From: Provencibacterium sp.
Lineage (GTDB): Bacteria > Bacillota > Clostridia > Oscillospirales > Ruminococcaceae
DNA: 64,000 nt
Reading direction: 5' to 3'
Assembly (NCBI GenBank): GCA_022792175.1
Contig: JAAWAN010000022.1
Coordinates: 247,938-311,937 of the forward strand
The translations under genes were made by a program, and so were the position numbers. This document shows, piece after piece, positions 17,466-25,011 of this stretch. The notes under the pieces are model-generated. The model saw only the letters and a program-made list of their open reading frames with translations, searched no databases and had not been told where the DNA came from. How positions within the stretch are numbered: position 1 is the stretch's first letter; the number at the start of each line of letters is the position of its first letter.

Positions 17466-18620
17466 ATGGCCAGAGAGTTTATCGTGCCCGGCCGGATCAT
17501 CTCCGGCGCGGGCGCGCTGCAGGCGGCGCAGCCTATTCTGGCAGGAATGGGCAAAAAGGCGCTGATTGTGACCGATGAGGTGATGGTGCAGCTGCAAAAT
17601 GCGCAGAAGGTGGAAGAGGCGCTCAAAAGCTGCGGGGTGGAGTATGCCATCTTTTCCGGCGTTACCGGCGAGCCGACCGATGAAATGGTGGCGGCGGGCC
17701 TTCGCTGCTACCGGGAAAACGGCTGCGATTTTCTGGTTGCGCTCGGCGGCGGCAGCCCGATTGACGCGATGAAGGCGGTAGCCTCCCTCGCAGAGAACGG
17801 CGGGGAGATTGCCGGCTATATGGGCAAGGTGATCGATGTTCCGGTGCCGCCGATGGCCGCCATTCCGACAACGGCAGGCACCGGCTCGGAGGCGACCCAG
17901 TTCACCATCATCACCGATACGAAAAAGGACATTAAAATGCTCTTAAAGGGCGCGGTGCTGATGCCGCAGCTCGCCATCATCGACCCGCAGTTTACCCTGA
18001 GCGCCCCGCCGAAGATTACGGCGGCCACCGGGCTCGATGCCCTCTGCCACTGCGTGGAGGCCTACACCTCCCGCAGGGCGCAGACGATGTCGGACACCTT
18101 TGCGCTCTCGGCGGTGCGCCGTATCTTTAAAAACCTGCCCGCCGCCTTTCATAACGGTCAGGATGAAAATGCGCGGGTGGAGATGTCGGTGGCCGCGCTC
18201 GAGGCGGGCATCGCCTTTAACAACGCCTCAGTCACCGTTATCCACGGGATGAGCCGGCCCATCGGCGCGCTGTTTCATGTGGCGCACGGCATTTCCAACG
18301 CCATGCTGATGGGGGAGTGCCTGCGCTTTGCGCTGCCGGGCGCTGTCGGGCGCTTTGCCGTTTTGGGCCGGGAGATCGGCGCCGCAGATGCGGGGGAGAG
18401 CGACGGGGCGGCGGCTGAAAAGTTTCTGGCGGCCGTCGGCGCGCTGACAAAGGAGCTGGAAATCCCGACGCTCGAGGAATACGGCATTTCCCGGGAAAGC
18501 TTTTTCGCGGTTATTGATAAGATGGCACACGATGCGATGGAGAGCGGAAGCCCGCAGAACACTCTACGGGAAATCAGCGAAAAAAATGTCCGGGAGATTT
18601 ACCGCCGCCTCTGGAAGTAA
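17466..18620 (+). CDS. iron-containing alcohol dehydrogenase in the iol operon
   Basis: Group III Fe-dependent alcohol dehydrogenase, 384 residues. The NAD(P)-binding GGGSPIDAMKA motif lies near residue 97; PTTAGTGSEATQF follows; metal ligands are in TGLDALCHCVEAYTS (Asp and His) and in IHGMSRPIGALFHVAHGISNAM (two His). The substrate cannot be read directly. Because it sits inside the inositol operon in place of the missing malonate-semialdehyde dehydrogenase (iolA), a role in reducing malonic semialdehyde to 3-hydroxypropionate, or disposing of reducing equivalents, is a reasonable inference. It could equally be a second polyol dehydrogenase. 54 bp before iolG. Confidence 0.85.
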   Translation: MAREFIVPGRIISGAGALQAAQPILAGMGKKALIVTDEVMVQLQNAQKVEEALKSCGVEYAIFSGVTGEPTDEMVAAGLRCYRENGCDFLVALGGGSPIDAMKAVASLAENGGEIAGYMGKVIDVPVPPMAAIPTTAGTGSEATQFTIITDTKKDIKMLLKGAVLMPQLAIIDPQFTLSAPPKITAATGLDALCHCVEAYTSRRAQTMSDTFALSAVRRIFKNLPAAFHNGQDENARVEMSVAALEAGIAFNNASVTVIHGMSRPIGALFHVAHGISNAMLMGECLRFALPGAVGRFAVLGREIGAADAGESDGAAAEKFLAAVGALTKELEIPTLEEYGISRESFFAVIDKMAHDAMESGSPQNTLREISEKNVREIYRRLWK

Positions 18621-18674
18621 GCCGGGGCGGGGGCAGAGAGAACAGATAAACAGATAAAAGGAGAAGGATGACAG

Positions 18675-19685
18675 ATGGTTAAGGTAGGGATTATTGGAGC
18701 AGGCAGAATCGGCAGGGTACATATCACCAGCATCAGCACCCGGGTCCCGGATGCCGTTATCAAAACGGTGGCCGATCCCTTTATGAATGAGGAGACCGCA
18801 GCCTGGGCGAAGAGCATGGGTGTGGAGAACGCCGTCAAGGATTATATGGAGATTATCAACGATCCGGAGATTGAGGCGGTGCTCATCTGCTCCTCGACCG
18901 ACACCCATTCCCCCATCTCGCTGCAGGCCATCAGGGCGGGCAAGCATGTTTTCTGCGAGAAGCCGATTGACCACGATGTGGATAAAATCCGCGAGGTCAT
19001 TGCCGCGCTCGAGGGGACGAAGCTTAAATACCAGGTTGGCTTCAACCGCCGGTTTGACCACAATTTTGAGGCGGTGCAGCAGGCGGTTGCGGCGGGCAAA
19101 ATCGGCAAGCCGGAGATTATCAAGATTACCTCGCGCGACCCCGAGCCGCCGAGCATCGACTATGTCAAGGTTTCCGGCGGCATGTTTTTGGATATGACCA
19201 TTCATGATTTCGACATGGTGCGCTTTCTGGCCGGGTGCGATGCGACCGAGGTCTATGTGCAGGGGGCGAACCTGGTTGACCCGGCTATCGGCGAGGCGGG
19301 CGATGTGGATACCGCCGTTATCACCCTGCAGATGGAAAACGGGGCGATAGCGGTCATTGATAACTGCCGCCGGGCGGCCTATGGCTATGACCAGCGCGCC
19401 GAGGTGTTCGGCTCGCTGGGGATGGTCGCCGCTTCGAACGACAGCGGCTCCACCGCCGTTATTTCGAACGCCGAGGGAGTCACTGGCGAAAAGCCGCTCT
19501 TCTTCTTCCTTGAGCGGTATATGGAGGCCTACGGCAAGGAGGTCGCCGCCTTTATCGATGCGATTGTAAACGACAAGCCCACCCCCCTCGGCGTTCAGGA
19601 CGGGTTAAAGCCGGTGCTGATGGGGCTGGCCGCGAAAAAATCCTGCGAGGAGCACCGCCCGGTGAAAATCTCCGAGATTTTATAA
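18675..19685 (+). CDS. iolG: inositol 2-dehydrogenase
   Basis: NAD-dependent oxidation of myo-inositol to 2-keto-myo-inositol, the entry step of the pathway. The 336-residue GFO/IDH/MocA protein opens with the Rossmann motif VGIIGAGRIGRVH, carries EKPID (catalytic Lys) near residue 96, GFNRRFDHNF near 117, and the GGMFLDMTIHDFDMVRFL signature (catalytic Asp and His) near 173. Typical IolG length. ATG after AAAAGGAGAAGG. Followed by iolE at 68 bp. Confidence 0.93.
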   Translation: MVKVGIIGAGRIGRVHITSISTRVPDAVIKTVADPFMNEETAAWAKSMGVENAVKDYMEIINDPEIEAVLICSSTDTHSPISLQAIRAGKHVFCEKPIDHDVDKIREVIAALEGTKLKYQVGFNRRFDHNFEAVQQAVAAGKIGKPEIIKITSRDPEPPSIDYVKVSGGMFLDMTIHDFDMVRFLAGCDATEVYVQGANLVDPAIGEAGDVDTAVITLQMENGAIAVIDNCRRAAYGYDQRAEVFGSLGMVAASNDSGSTAVISNAEGVTGEKPLFFFLERYMEAYGKEVAAFIDAIVNDKPTPLGVQDGLKPVLMGLAAKKSCEEHRPVKISEIL

Positions 19686-19753
19686 AGTATGGCTGTCTGC
19701 GGGGCAGGGCGTTTTCGCCGTGCCCCGCAGCGAAATGAAAGAAAGGATGGCAT

Positions 19754-20659
19754 ATGCAGATGCTGGATAAAAATAAAGTCAGGCTGGGGATTGCCCCCAT
19801 TGCCTGGACGAACGACGACATGCCCGACCTGGGAAGCGAGAATACCTTTGAGCAGTGTGTCAGCGAGATGGCGCTTGCCGGCTTTACCGGCTCGGAGGTG
19901 GGCAACAAATATCCGAAGGACCCGGCCGTGCTCAAAAAGGCGCTCGAGCTGCGGGGAATGCAGATCTGCAACCAGTGGTTCTCCTCCTTTTTGCTGACGC
20001 AGCCCTTTTCTGAGGTGGAGCGCGCCTGTCGGGATCAGCTCTCCTTCCTTCAGGCGATGGGCTCGAAGATCATCGGCTTTTCCGAGCAGAGCTACAGCGT
20101 TCAGGGACAGCTTTCGACCCCCATTTTCGGCCACAAATATGTGATGAACGACAGCGAGTGGAAAACCCTCTGCGAGGGGCTGAACCGCCTCGGCAAAATA
20201 GCGAAGGAGGAATACGGCATCTCGCTGACCTACCATCATCATATGGGCACCGTAGTGCAGACGGCTGCCGAGACGCAGCGGCTGATGGAGGGGACCGACC
20301 CCGCCTGTGTCAGCCTGCTGTTTGATACCGGCCATTTCGCCTACTGCGGCGAGGACCCGCTCGCGATGGTAAAGCAGCATATCGCCCGCATCAGGCATGT
20401 TCACCTCAAGGATATCCGTCCCGAGGTGGTGGAGAGGGTGAAAAAGGAGAACAGGAGCTTTCTCGATGGCGTGCGCATGGGCGCGTTTACCATCCCGGGG
20501 GATGGGTGCATCGATTTCGACCCGATTTTCGCCGTTCTGGAGCAGGCCGGGTATGAGGGCTATATGCTGGTCGAAGCCGAGCAGGACCCCGCAAAGGCGA
20601 ACCCGCTGGAATATGCCATCCGGGCGCGCAAATTTATCGCGGAGAAGACGGGGCTGTAA
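19754..20659 (+). CDS. iolE: myo-inosose-2 dehydratase
   Basis: Dehydrates 2-keto-myo-inositol to THcHDO, the IolD substrate. TIM-barrel (xylose-isomerase-like) protein of 301 residues, normal for IolE. Seen: GIAPIAWTNDDMPDLG near residue 12, EVGNKYPKD, metal-binding TYHHHMGT and LFDTGHFAYCGEDP, VHLKDIR, and the late GDGCIDFDPIF and VEAEQDPAKANPLEYA signatures characteristic of IolE. ATG behind GAAAGGATGG. Confidence 0.95.
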   Translation: MQMLDKNKVRLGIAPIAWTNDDMPDLGSENTFEQCVSEMALAGFTGSEVGNKYPKDPAVLKKALELRGMQICNQWFSSFLLTQPFSEVERACRDQLSFLQAMGSKIIGFSEQSYSVQGQLSTPIFGHKYVMNDSEWKTLCEGLNRLGKIAKEEYGISLTYHHHMGTVVQTAAETQRLMEGTDPACVSLLFDTGHFAYCGEDPLAMVKQHIARIRHVHLKDIRPEVVERVKKENRSFLDGVRMGAFTIPGDGCIDFDPIFAVLEQAGYEGYMLVEAEQDPAKANPLEYAIRARKFIAEKTGL

Positions 20660-20718
20660 AAAACCATTTTGGCTCCATCGGAGTCGGCTTCTGTCCGCAG
20701 AATGCAGAAAAAAAGCAT

Positions 20719-20750
20719 GCTTACTCCGGTTTGTAGAAACCGGAGTAAGC
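20719..20750 (+). terminator. perfect 14-bp hairpin between iolE and iolJ
   Basis: GCTTACTCCGGTTT, loop GTAG, and the exact complement, followed by ATTTTGC. The weak U-tract suggests partial termination or an mRNA-stabilising hairpin before the last iol gene rather than an operon end. Confidence 0.55.
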
Positions 20751-20777
20751 ATTTTGCAGAACGGGAGGACAAAAAAC

Positions 20778-21629
20778 ATGCCGCTGGTAAACATGAAGGA
20801 GCTGATGGCGCGCGCAGCCGGGAAAAACCGGGGCTGCGGGTCCTTCAGCGTTGGGAATATGGAGATGGTGCGCGGGGCGGTGATGGCCGCCGAGCAGCTG
20901 CAGGTGCCTATTATTCTGCAGATTGCGGAGAAGCGGCTCACGACCTCCCCGCTCTCGCTGATGGGGCCGATGATGGTAGAGGCTGCAAAGGCCTCCCCGG
21001 TGGATATAGCGGTCCATTTCGATCATGGGCTGACGCTGGAAAAGGTGCAGGAGGCGCTGGACTATGGCTTCACCTCGGTGATGCTCGACGCCTCCGCCCT
21101 CCCCTTTGAGGAGAATATTGCGCAGGTGCGCGCGGTGGTCGCACTTGCCTCCCGCTATGGCGCGGCGGTGGAGGCGGAGCTCGGGCTGGTCGGCGGCAGC
21201 GAGGAGGGCGGCCCCGGGCATGGCATACGCTGCACCGACCCTAAAGAGGCTGAAATCTTTGTCGAGCGCACCGGCATTGACGCGCTGGCCGTCGCCATCG
21301 GCAATGCGCACGGCAACTATCCCGTAGCGCCGCACCTGCAGTTTGATGTGCTGGAGGAAATAAACCGGCGGCTCCGCCTGCCGCTCGTGCTGCATGGCGG
21401 AAGCGGCATCAGCGACCGCGATTTTCAGCGGGCCATCTCGCTGGGCATCCGCAAGGTGAACATTGCGACCGCGAGCTTTCAGAGCCTGACGGCCTGCGCC
21501 GGGGAATATTTTGCCGCGGCGGGCACGGAAAAGGATTTCTTCGGCCTCAGCGCCGAAATGACAAAAGGCGTCTGCGAAAATGTCCGGCGGCATATCGAGG
21601 TGTTCGATACGCCCTATACCGGGGAATAA
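20778..21629 (+). CDS. iolJ: class II aldolase, probable 6-phospho-5-dehydro-2-deoxygluconate aldolase
   Basis: Zn-dependent class II fructose-bisphosphate-aldolase-family protein of 283 residues. In the iol pathway this enzyme splits 5-dehydro-2-deoxy-gluconate 6-phosphate into dihydroxyacetone phosphate and malonic semialdehyde. Seen: the VAVHFDHGLTLEKVQEAL metal segment near residue 80, GFTSVMLDAS, EAELGLVGGSEEG, AIGNAHGNYP, and LVLHGGSGISD and VNIATASF phosphate-site motifs. The start at ATG 20778 follows ACGGGAGGAC; longer in-frame extensions run into the upstream hairpin. The assignment to IolJ rather than another ketose-bisphosphate aldolase rests on the operon. Last gene before the terminator at 21631. 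Confidence 0.85.
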   Translation: MPLVNMKELMARAAGKNRGCGSFSVGNMEMVRGAVMAAEQLQVPIILQIAEKRLTTSPLSLMGPMMVEAAKASPVDIAVHFDHGLTLEKVQEALDYGFTSVMLDASALPFEENIAQVRAVVALASRYGAAVEAELGLVGGSEEGGPGHGIRCTDPKEAEIFVERTGIDALAVAIGNAHGNYPVAPHLQFDVLEEINRRLRLPLVLHGGSGISDRDFQRAISLGIRKVNIATASFQSLTACAGEYFAAAGTEKDFFGLSAEMTKGVCENVRRHIEVFDTPYTGE

Positions 21630-21630
21630 A

Positions 21631-21672
21631 AGCCCGCCCGCAAAGCATAGGCATTTTGCGGGCGGCGTTTTT
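21631..21672 (+). terminator. terminator of the iol operon
   Basis: An 11-bp stem CCGCCCGCAAA / TTTGCGGGCGG with loop GCATAGGCAT, followed by CGTTTTT, directly after the iolJ stop. Confidence 0.85.
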
Positions 21673-21718
21673 CCGCTTTTGGGGGCGCGCTGATGATATC
21701 AGAAACTATCATGGAGGG

Positions 21719-22201
21719 ATGAGAGTGGCAGAGCTGTCCTTTCGCTATGCAAAAAGGGAGGATGCGGGGCTGGTTTTGCAGTTTATTACCGAGCTTGCAA
21801 CCTATGAGCACATTGAAAACGAGGTGACAACGAACGAAAAAACGCTGGAGGAGTGGATGTTTGACAGGCAGTGCGCGCAGGTGCTGTTTGCTTTGGAGGA
21901 TGGCCGGGAGGCGGGCTTTGCCATCTTCTTTTATAACTTCTCCTCTTTTTTGGGCAGGGCGGGCCTCTATCTGGAGGACCTGTTTGTGCGCCCCGAGTTT
22001 CGTGGGCGCGGTTATGGGAAGGCCCTGCTCAGGCAGCTGGCAAGGATAGCCGCCGAAAAGGGCTGCGGACGGATGGAGTGGTGCTGCCTTGACTGGAACC
22101 AGCCGAGCATTGATTTTTACCGTTCGCTCGGGGCAAAACCGATGGACAGCTGGACCCTCTATCGCCTGGAGGGCGATACGCTCGAAAAGCTGGCAAAATG
22201 A
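21719..22201 (+). CDS. GNAT-family N-acetyltransferase
   Basis: A 160-residue GNAT acetyltransferase of the diamine/SAT-like type. It has the acceptor-side start (ELSFRYAKREDAGLVLQFI), the strand-4 segment LYLEDLFVRPEFRGRGYGKALL with the acetyl-CoA pyrophosphate-binding R/Q-x-x-G-x-G/A loop, and the C-terminal WNQPSIDFYRSLGAKP. ATG 21719 follows ATGGAGGG; a start 63 bp upstream would lie within the GC-rich region after the iol terminator. The substrate is not evident. A single-gene unit flanked by terminators on both sides. Confidence 0.85.
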   Translation: MRVAELSFRYAKREDAGLVLQFITELATYEHIENEVTTNEKTLEEWMFDRQCAQVLFALEDGREAGFAIFFYNFSSFLGRAGLYLEDLFVRPEFRGRGYGKALLRQLARIAAEKGCGRMEWCCLDWNQPSIDFYRSLGAKPMDSWTLYRLEGDTLEKLAK

Positions 22202-22250
22202 AAAAAGGGTATGTTGCAAAATGCCTGCATTTTGCAACATACCCTTTTTT
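22201..22250. terminator. bidirectional terminator between convergent genes
   Basis: A perfect 17-bp stem (GGGTATGTTGCAAAATG, loop CCTG, complement) is flanked by A6 and T6, so it serves both the GNAT gene (+) and the DUF89 gene (-), whose stop codons abut it. Confidence 0.92.
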
Positions 22251-23116
22251 CAGAAGCGGTTTTTCATGCAGACCATCTGCATGGCGGCAACGCCGATATC
22301 CCGGGCGATTACTTCGCATTTGCTCATCAGCAGGAAAAAGATGTTCTTCTTCTCATCGCTCAGGCACTCATAGTTTGCCTGTCCCTTGGCGATGACGATA
22401 TCCGCCCGCCGGTAAATTTCCTGAAATTCCGGCGAGGTTCGGTGCAAAACGGTCCCGAGCGAGCTGTCCCCGTTATCGATAACGGTAGCGAAGGTGTCCA
22501 TCCCGACGGCGTAGGCATCCTCCTTCACCGAATCGTTGACGACCGGGGCCCCTCTGGTGGCAAAGAAAACAGAGCAGGCGGGGTTCAGCGCGCCAATCTT
22601 CTTCACCAGAATTTTGTCAAGGCAGATTTCCCCGCAGTTATCCCCCAGATAGAGAAGGGTGTTCGCCCGGCGGATTTCCTCCATTAAAAGGGCGGAATCA
22701 TCGATAGCGAGCGGCTCTTCGCAAAGCCTTTCAAAATAGCCCGCAATGTCCGCCAGGCTCAGCGCATGGATGGGGTTAAAATCGATGATGTTTCCGATAA
22801 TCGCATAGCGGATGCTCTCACGAAACGGCTGGGGCGAGCGGTCGATTTTTTCCTCCAGCGCCAAAAGCTGCTCTGAAAACAGCCGGTTATAGTGCTGCCG
22901 CGTCTGCTGATAGGGGTCGTCGCTGCCGGTTTCCTTTTTTATCAGCGAGAAAATTTCGCCGATAAGCTCGGGCGTAGAGGAGCTTTCAAAGTCGACCCGG
23001 CTCAGATAGGAGAAGGTTTCCCGCAGCAGCGGCCCCTTCTCCGAGAGCCCGACCATATCCCCCACCCGGATGGCCTGGTTGACGACGCAGGGGATACATT
23101 TTTCCTGTATCTTCAT
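22250..23116 (-). CDS. DUF89 (ARMT1-like) metal-dependent phosphatase family protein
   Basis: A 288-residue member of the DUF89/ARMT1-like family, metal-dependent proteins thought to hydrolyse damaged phosphometabolites. Seen: an N-terminal cysteine pair in KCIPCVVNQ near residue 7 (typical of prokaryotic members), helical region, then the core metal-site motif LGDNCGEICLDKILV near residue 180, NDSVKEDA, and the late AKGQANYECLSD segment. No membrane segment. ATG behind GAAAGGAGAGCGG. The physiological substrate is unknown; family assignment is firm, function is not. Confidence 0.82.
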   Translation of the reverse strand: MKIQEKCIPCVVNQAIRVGDMVGLSEKGPLLRETFSYLSRVDFESSSTPELIGEIFSLIKKETGSDDPYQQTRQHYNRLFSEQLLALEEKIDRSPQPFRESIRYAIIGNIIDFNPIHALSLADIAGYFERLCEEPLAIDDSALLMEEIRRANTLLYLGDNCGEICLDKILVKKIGALNPACSVFFATRGAPVVNDSVKEDAYAVGMDTFATVIDNGDSSLGTVLHRTSPEFQEIYRRADIVIAKGQANYECLSDEKKNIFFLLMSKCEVIARDIGVAAMQMVCMKNRF

Positions 23117-23140
23117 TTTCCGCTCTCCTTTCTATACCCA

Positions 23141-23175
23141 AAAGGGCGGTCAAAGCGGGGCGGACCCGCCCTTTT
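23141..23175. terminator. terminator after the yigZ-GNAT pair
   Basis: Stem AAAGGGCGG / CCGCCCTTT with a GC-rich loop, flanked by T- and A-runs; it follows the GNAT stop on the minus strand immediately. Confidence 0.75.
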
Positions 23176-23862
23176 TCAAAGGCCGGATTCCCAGATTTGA
23201 AAGCCCTGCGCATAGGGCTGATAGCCCGCCTTTTGGGCCAGCTGCAGCGAGGCGGTGTTTTGCAGCAGCGCGCTGTACAGCGGGACAGCCCCCTGCGCGA
23301 GGACGGCGGCCGTCCAGCTTTTCAGCGCGGTCAGCGCATAGCCCCTTCTGCGAAAGGCGGGCAGCGTTTCGATTCCAGATTCATGGGCGCGCCCTTTGCG
23401 CACGCTGCGGCAGATGCAGACAAGCTCTCCGCCGCAGAAGGCGCCGGTATAGGGCTGCGCGGCGGCGAGCTCTTCGCCGCAATCCGGAAAGGCGGCCAGA
23501 AGAAGGGGGAGGTCATCCTCCCCCAACAGGCGGCAGCCGGGCTCGAGGGATGCCCGGCCGGAAAAATAAAAGCAGTTTTCCTGCGAGCAGCGTCCGGCAA
23601 AGAGCGCTTTCTGATAGGCCGGGAGCTTCTTTTCACCGCGGTGCAAAAGCCCCTCTGCCGCTTCGATAAAGGCGGCGCTCGCCCGCCGGCCAAAGCGCCA
23701 GAGAATTTCTCCCTGAAGGGTCTGCCCAACAAACAGCAGCGGCGCGGGGGAAACCGAGCCCCACGGCTCATTGACAAAGGCCATGCGGCCGTTTTCATCG
23801 GTAAACAGGCAGTCGAGGTGAAGCTGCAGCGCCTGCAGCTGCGTCAAGCAGTTTTCTTCCAT
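23176..23862 (-). CDS. GNAT-family acetyltransferase with N-terminal extension
   Basis: A 228-residue protein whose C-terminal half is a GNAT fold: FCGGELVCICRSVRKG, then ESGIETLPAFRRRGYALTAL with the acetyl-CoA loop R-R-x-G-Y-A, and the LLQNTASLQLAQKAGYQPYA terminal signature. The first about 110 residues (QALQLHLDCLFTDENGRMAF onward) match the GNAT family containing a preceding non-catalytic GNAT-like half. It starts 4 bp after the yigZ homologue on the same strand, so both are cotranscribed. Substrate unknown. Confidence 0.8.
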   Translation of the reverse strand: MEENCLTQLQALQLHLDCLFTDENGRMAFVNEPWGSVSPAPLLFVGQTLQGEILWRFGRRASAAFIEAAEGLLHRGEKKLPAYQKALFAGRCSQENCFYFSGRASLEPGCRLLGEDDLPLLLAAFPDCGEELAAAQPYTGAFCGGELVCICRSVRKGRAHESGIETLPAFRRRGYALTALKSWTAAVLAQGAVPLYSALLQNTASLQLAQKAGYQPYAQGFQIWESGL

Positions 23863-23866
23863 TTTC

Positions 23867-24493
23867 TCATACCTCCGGCATTTCGGCGAAGCCCTCCTGC
23901 AAAACCTCGGGCACGATTCCCCCGGCGCTTATCTCCTGCAGCTTTTTTTCAAAGCCCGGCTGCTGCTCCTGACGGATGCGCAGCGTCAGCGTGACGGCGG
24001 CGCCGAAATCGGCATTCAGCGTCAGAATGCCGAACTGCGGCAGCAGATAGTTGAGCTTTCCATAAAGCCCGTAGTCGCTGACAAGGCGCAGCGTGCGGCA
24101 TTCGCACATGCTCACCCGTTCGGCGGCATCCACCGCGATTTTGGCCCCGTGCGTATAGGCGCGCACCAGCCCGCCGCCGCCCAGCAGAATGCCGCCGAAA
24201 TAGCGGGTGACCACCGCACAGACATCAGTTAGTCCTTCCTTCTGCAGCACCTCCAATACGGGGATGCCGGCTGTACCCTGCGGCTCCCCGTCGTCACTGT
24301 AGCGGCGCAGGTTCCCTTCGCGCAGGATGTAGGCATAGACGTTGTGATTGGCGTCCCAATACTGCTGACGCATCTGTTCGATAAAGGCGACCGCCTGCTC
24401 CTCCTGCTGCACCGGCAGGATATGGCCGATAAACCGGGAGCGCCGCTCGATAAATTCATCCTGCGCCCCGGCGCGAATGGTGGTGTAGCCCAT
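23867..24493 (-). CDS. YigZ/IMPACT family protein
   Basis: A 208-residue protein of the UPF0029/IMPACT (YigZ) family, thought to bind nucleic acid or ribosome-associated factors; function is poorly defined. The N-terminal IMPACT domain is clear: EFIERRSRFIGHILPVQ near residue 12, YWDANHNVYAY, RYSDDGEPQGTAGIPVLEVL near 66, VVTRYFGGILLGGGGLVRAY near 92. The C-terminal DUF1949-like ferredoxin fold follows. Full length. Promoter at 24554-24582; first gene of a two-gene operon with the GNAT protein. Confidence 0.92.
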   Translation of the reverse strand: MGYTTIRAGAQDEFIERRSRFIGHILPVQQEEQAVAFIEQMRQQYWDANHNVYAYILREGNLRRYSDDGEPQGTAGIPVLEVLQKEGLTDVCAVVTRYFGGILLGGGGLVRAYTHGAKIAVDAAERVSMCECRTLRLVSDYGLYGKLNYLLPQFGILTLNADFGAAVTLTLRIRQEQQPGFEKKLQEISAGGIVPEVLQEGFAEMPEV

Positions 24494-24553
24494 CTTTTCC
24501 TTTCGCCTCCTGGCTTTAGATAGAGGGAAAACGTTAAGCTTCTTTCAGGAGGT

Positions 24554-24582
24554 ATCATAACCGAGCCGCATGCAGATGTCAA
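24554..24582 (-). promoter_or_regulatory. sigma-A promoter for the yigZ-GNAT operon
   Basis: Minus strand TTGACA, 17-bp spacer, TATGAT, 60 bp before the start codon at 24493. Confidence 0.75.
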
Positions 24583-24679
24583 GCGGGGAAGCGCGCGGGG
24601 GCCTTCGTCTGCGGGGAAGATTATCCAGTGGCCATCCGTTTTTAGAAATCAGAAGGCGACTTGCGCTTGGGCGTTTATC

Positions 24680-24708
24680 TTGTGCTTTTTGTAGAATAAT
24701 GGTATATT
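24680..24708 (+). promoter_or_regulatory. promoter of the Fst-like toxin mRNA
   Basis: TTGTGC (24680-24685), 17-bp spacer, TATATT (24703-24708). The leader from about 24715 contains CCTTCTCC, which can pair with GGAAAGG of the ribosome binding site at 24739-24747, so translation may be held in check by a 5' hairpin. Confidence 0.7.
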
Positions 24709-24756
24709 GAAAACGCTGCCCTTCTCCAATCCGGCAACGGAAAGGAGGTGTGCATT

Positions 24757-24852
24757 TTGATAAACCTCACAAATTTCTTGCTGTCCATCGGAGCGAGTGT
24801 AATTGGCTATTACATTTGCAAGGGGCTTGATGGCCGGCGCAAAGGCAGATAA
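24757..24852 (+). CDS. 31-residue Fst-like membrane toxin (type I toxin-antitoxin)
   Basis: A short gene starting with TTG behind a perfect AAAGGAGGTG ribosome binding site (6-bp spacing) and coding for 31 residues: a short polar N-terminus (INLTNF), one hydrophobic helix (LLSIGASVIGYYI) and a charged tail (CKGLDGRRKGR). This is the layout of Fst/Ldr-type and 'holin-like' type I toxins, small single-span peptides that damage the membrane. The start region carries direct repeat DRa; a terminator follows the stop, and a convergent promoter beyond it fires an antisense RNA starting in repeat DRb, as in the par locus of plasmid pAD1. Family membership is inferred from architecture and locus design; toxicity is untested. 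Confidence 0.72.
   Translation: MINLTNFLLSIGASVIGYYICKGLDGRRKGR
24765..24785 (+). repeat. direct repeat DRa in the toxin start region
   Basis: The 21-base repeat begins CCTCACAAATTTCTTG and ends CTGTC. It spans codons 3-10 of the toxin and recurs with a single inserted base as DRb at 24914-24935. An RNA begun in DRb on the other strand is complementary to it. Confidence 0.85.
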
Positions 24853-24856
24853 GCAC

Positions 24857-24932
24857 AAGCCCCCGGAGAGTCGCGTTCTCCGGAGGCTGCTTTTTGCCTG
24901 TGCACCTTGAAATCCTCACAAATTTCTTGGCT
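24857..24932 (-). ncRNA. predicted antisense RNA (antitoxin) of the Fst-like locus
   Basis: Predicted from its own promoter, not from RNA data. Starting at about 24932 it would open with GACAGCCAAGAAATTTGTGA, which is complementary both to DRb (in cis) and to DRa at the toxin start (in trans), and end in the shared hairpin. That gives a roughly 75-nt regulator able to block toxin translation. Confidence 0.6.
24859..24895. terminator. terminator shared by toxin mRNA and antisense RNA
   Basis: A 12-position stem (GCCCCCGGAGAG / TTCTCCGGAGGC, two mismatches) with TTTTT behind it on the plus strand. The minus-strand side has only a weak T-tract (TTGTGCTT). Confidence 0.75.
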
Positions 24933-24935
24933 GTC
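24914..24935 (+). repeat. direct repeat DRb beyond the terminator
   Basis: The 22-base copy of DRa (CCTCACAAATTTCTTGG then CTGTC, preceded by T), placed at the 5' end of the convergent antisense transcript. Confidence 0.85.
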
Positions 24936-24938
24936 TTT

Positions 24939-24968
24939 ATTATAGCATAATCCCTTTAGTATATGCAA
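24939..24968 (-). promoter_or_regulatory. promoter of the antisense RNA
   Basis: Minus strand TTGCAT, 18-bp spacer, TATAAT; consensus -10, stronger than the toxin promoter, as expected for an antitoxin. Confidence 0.75.
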
Positions 24969-25011
24969 GCCTAAAGAATTTTACCTTTGCAGCCTGTTCA
25001 TTCAGGCGTAT

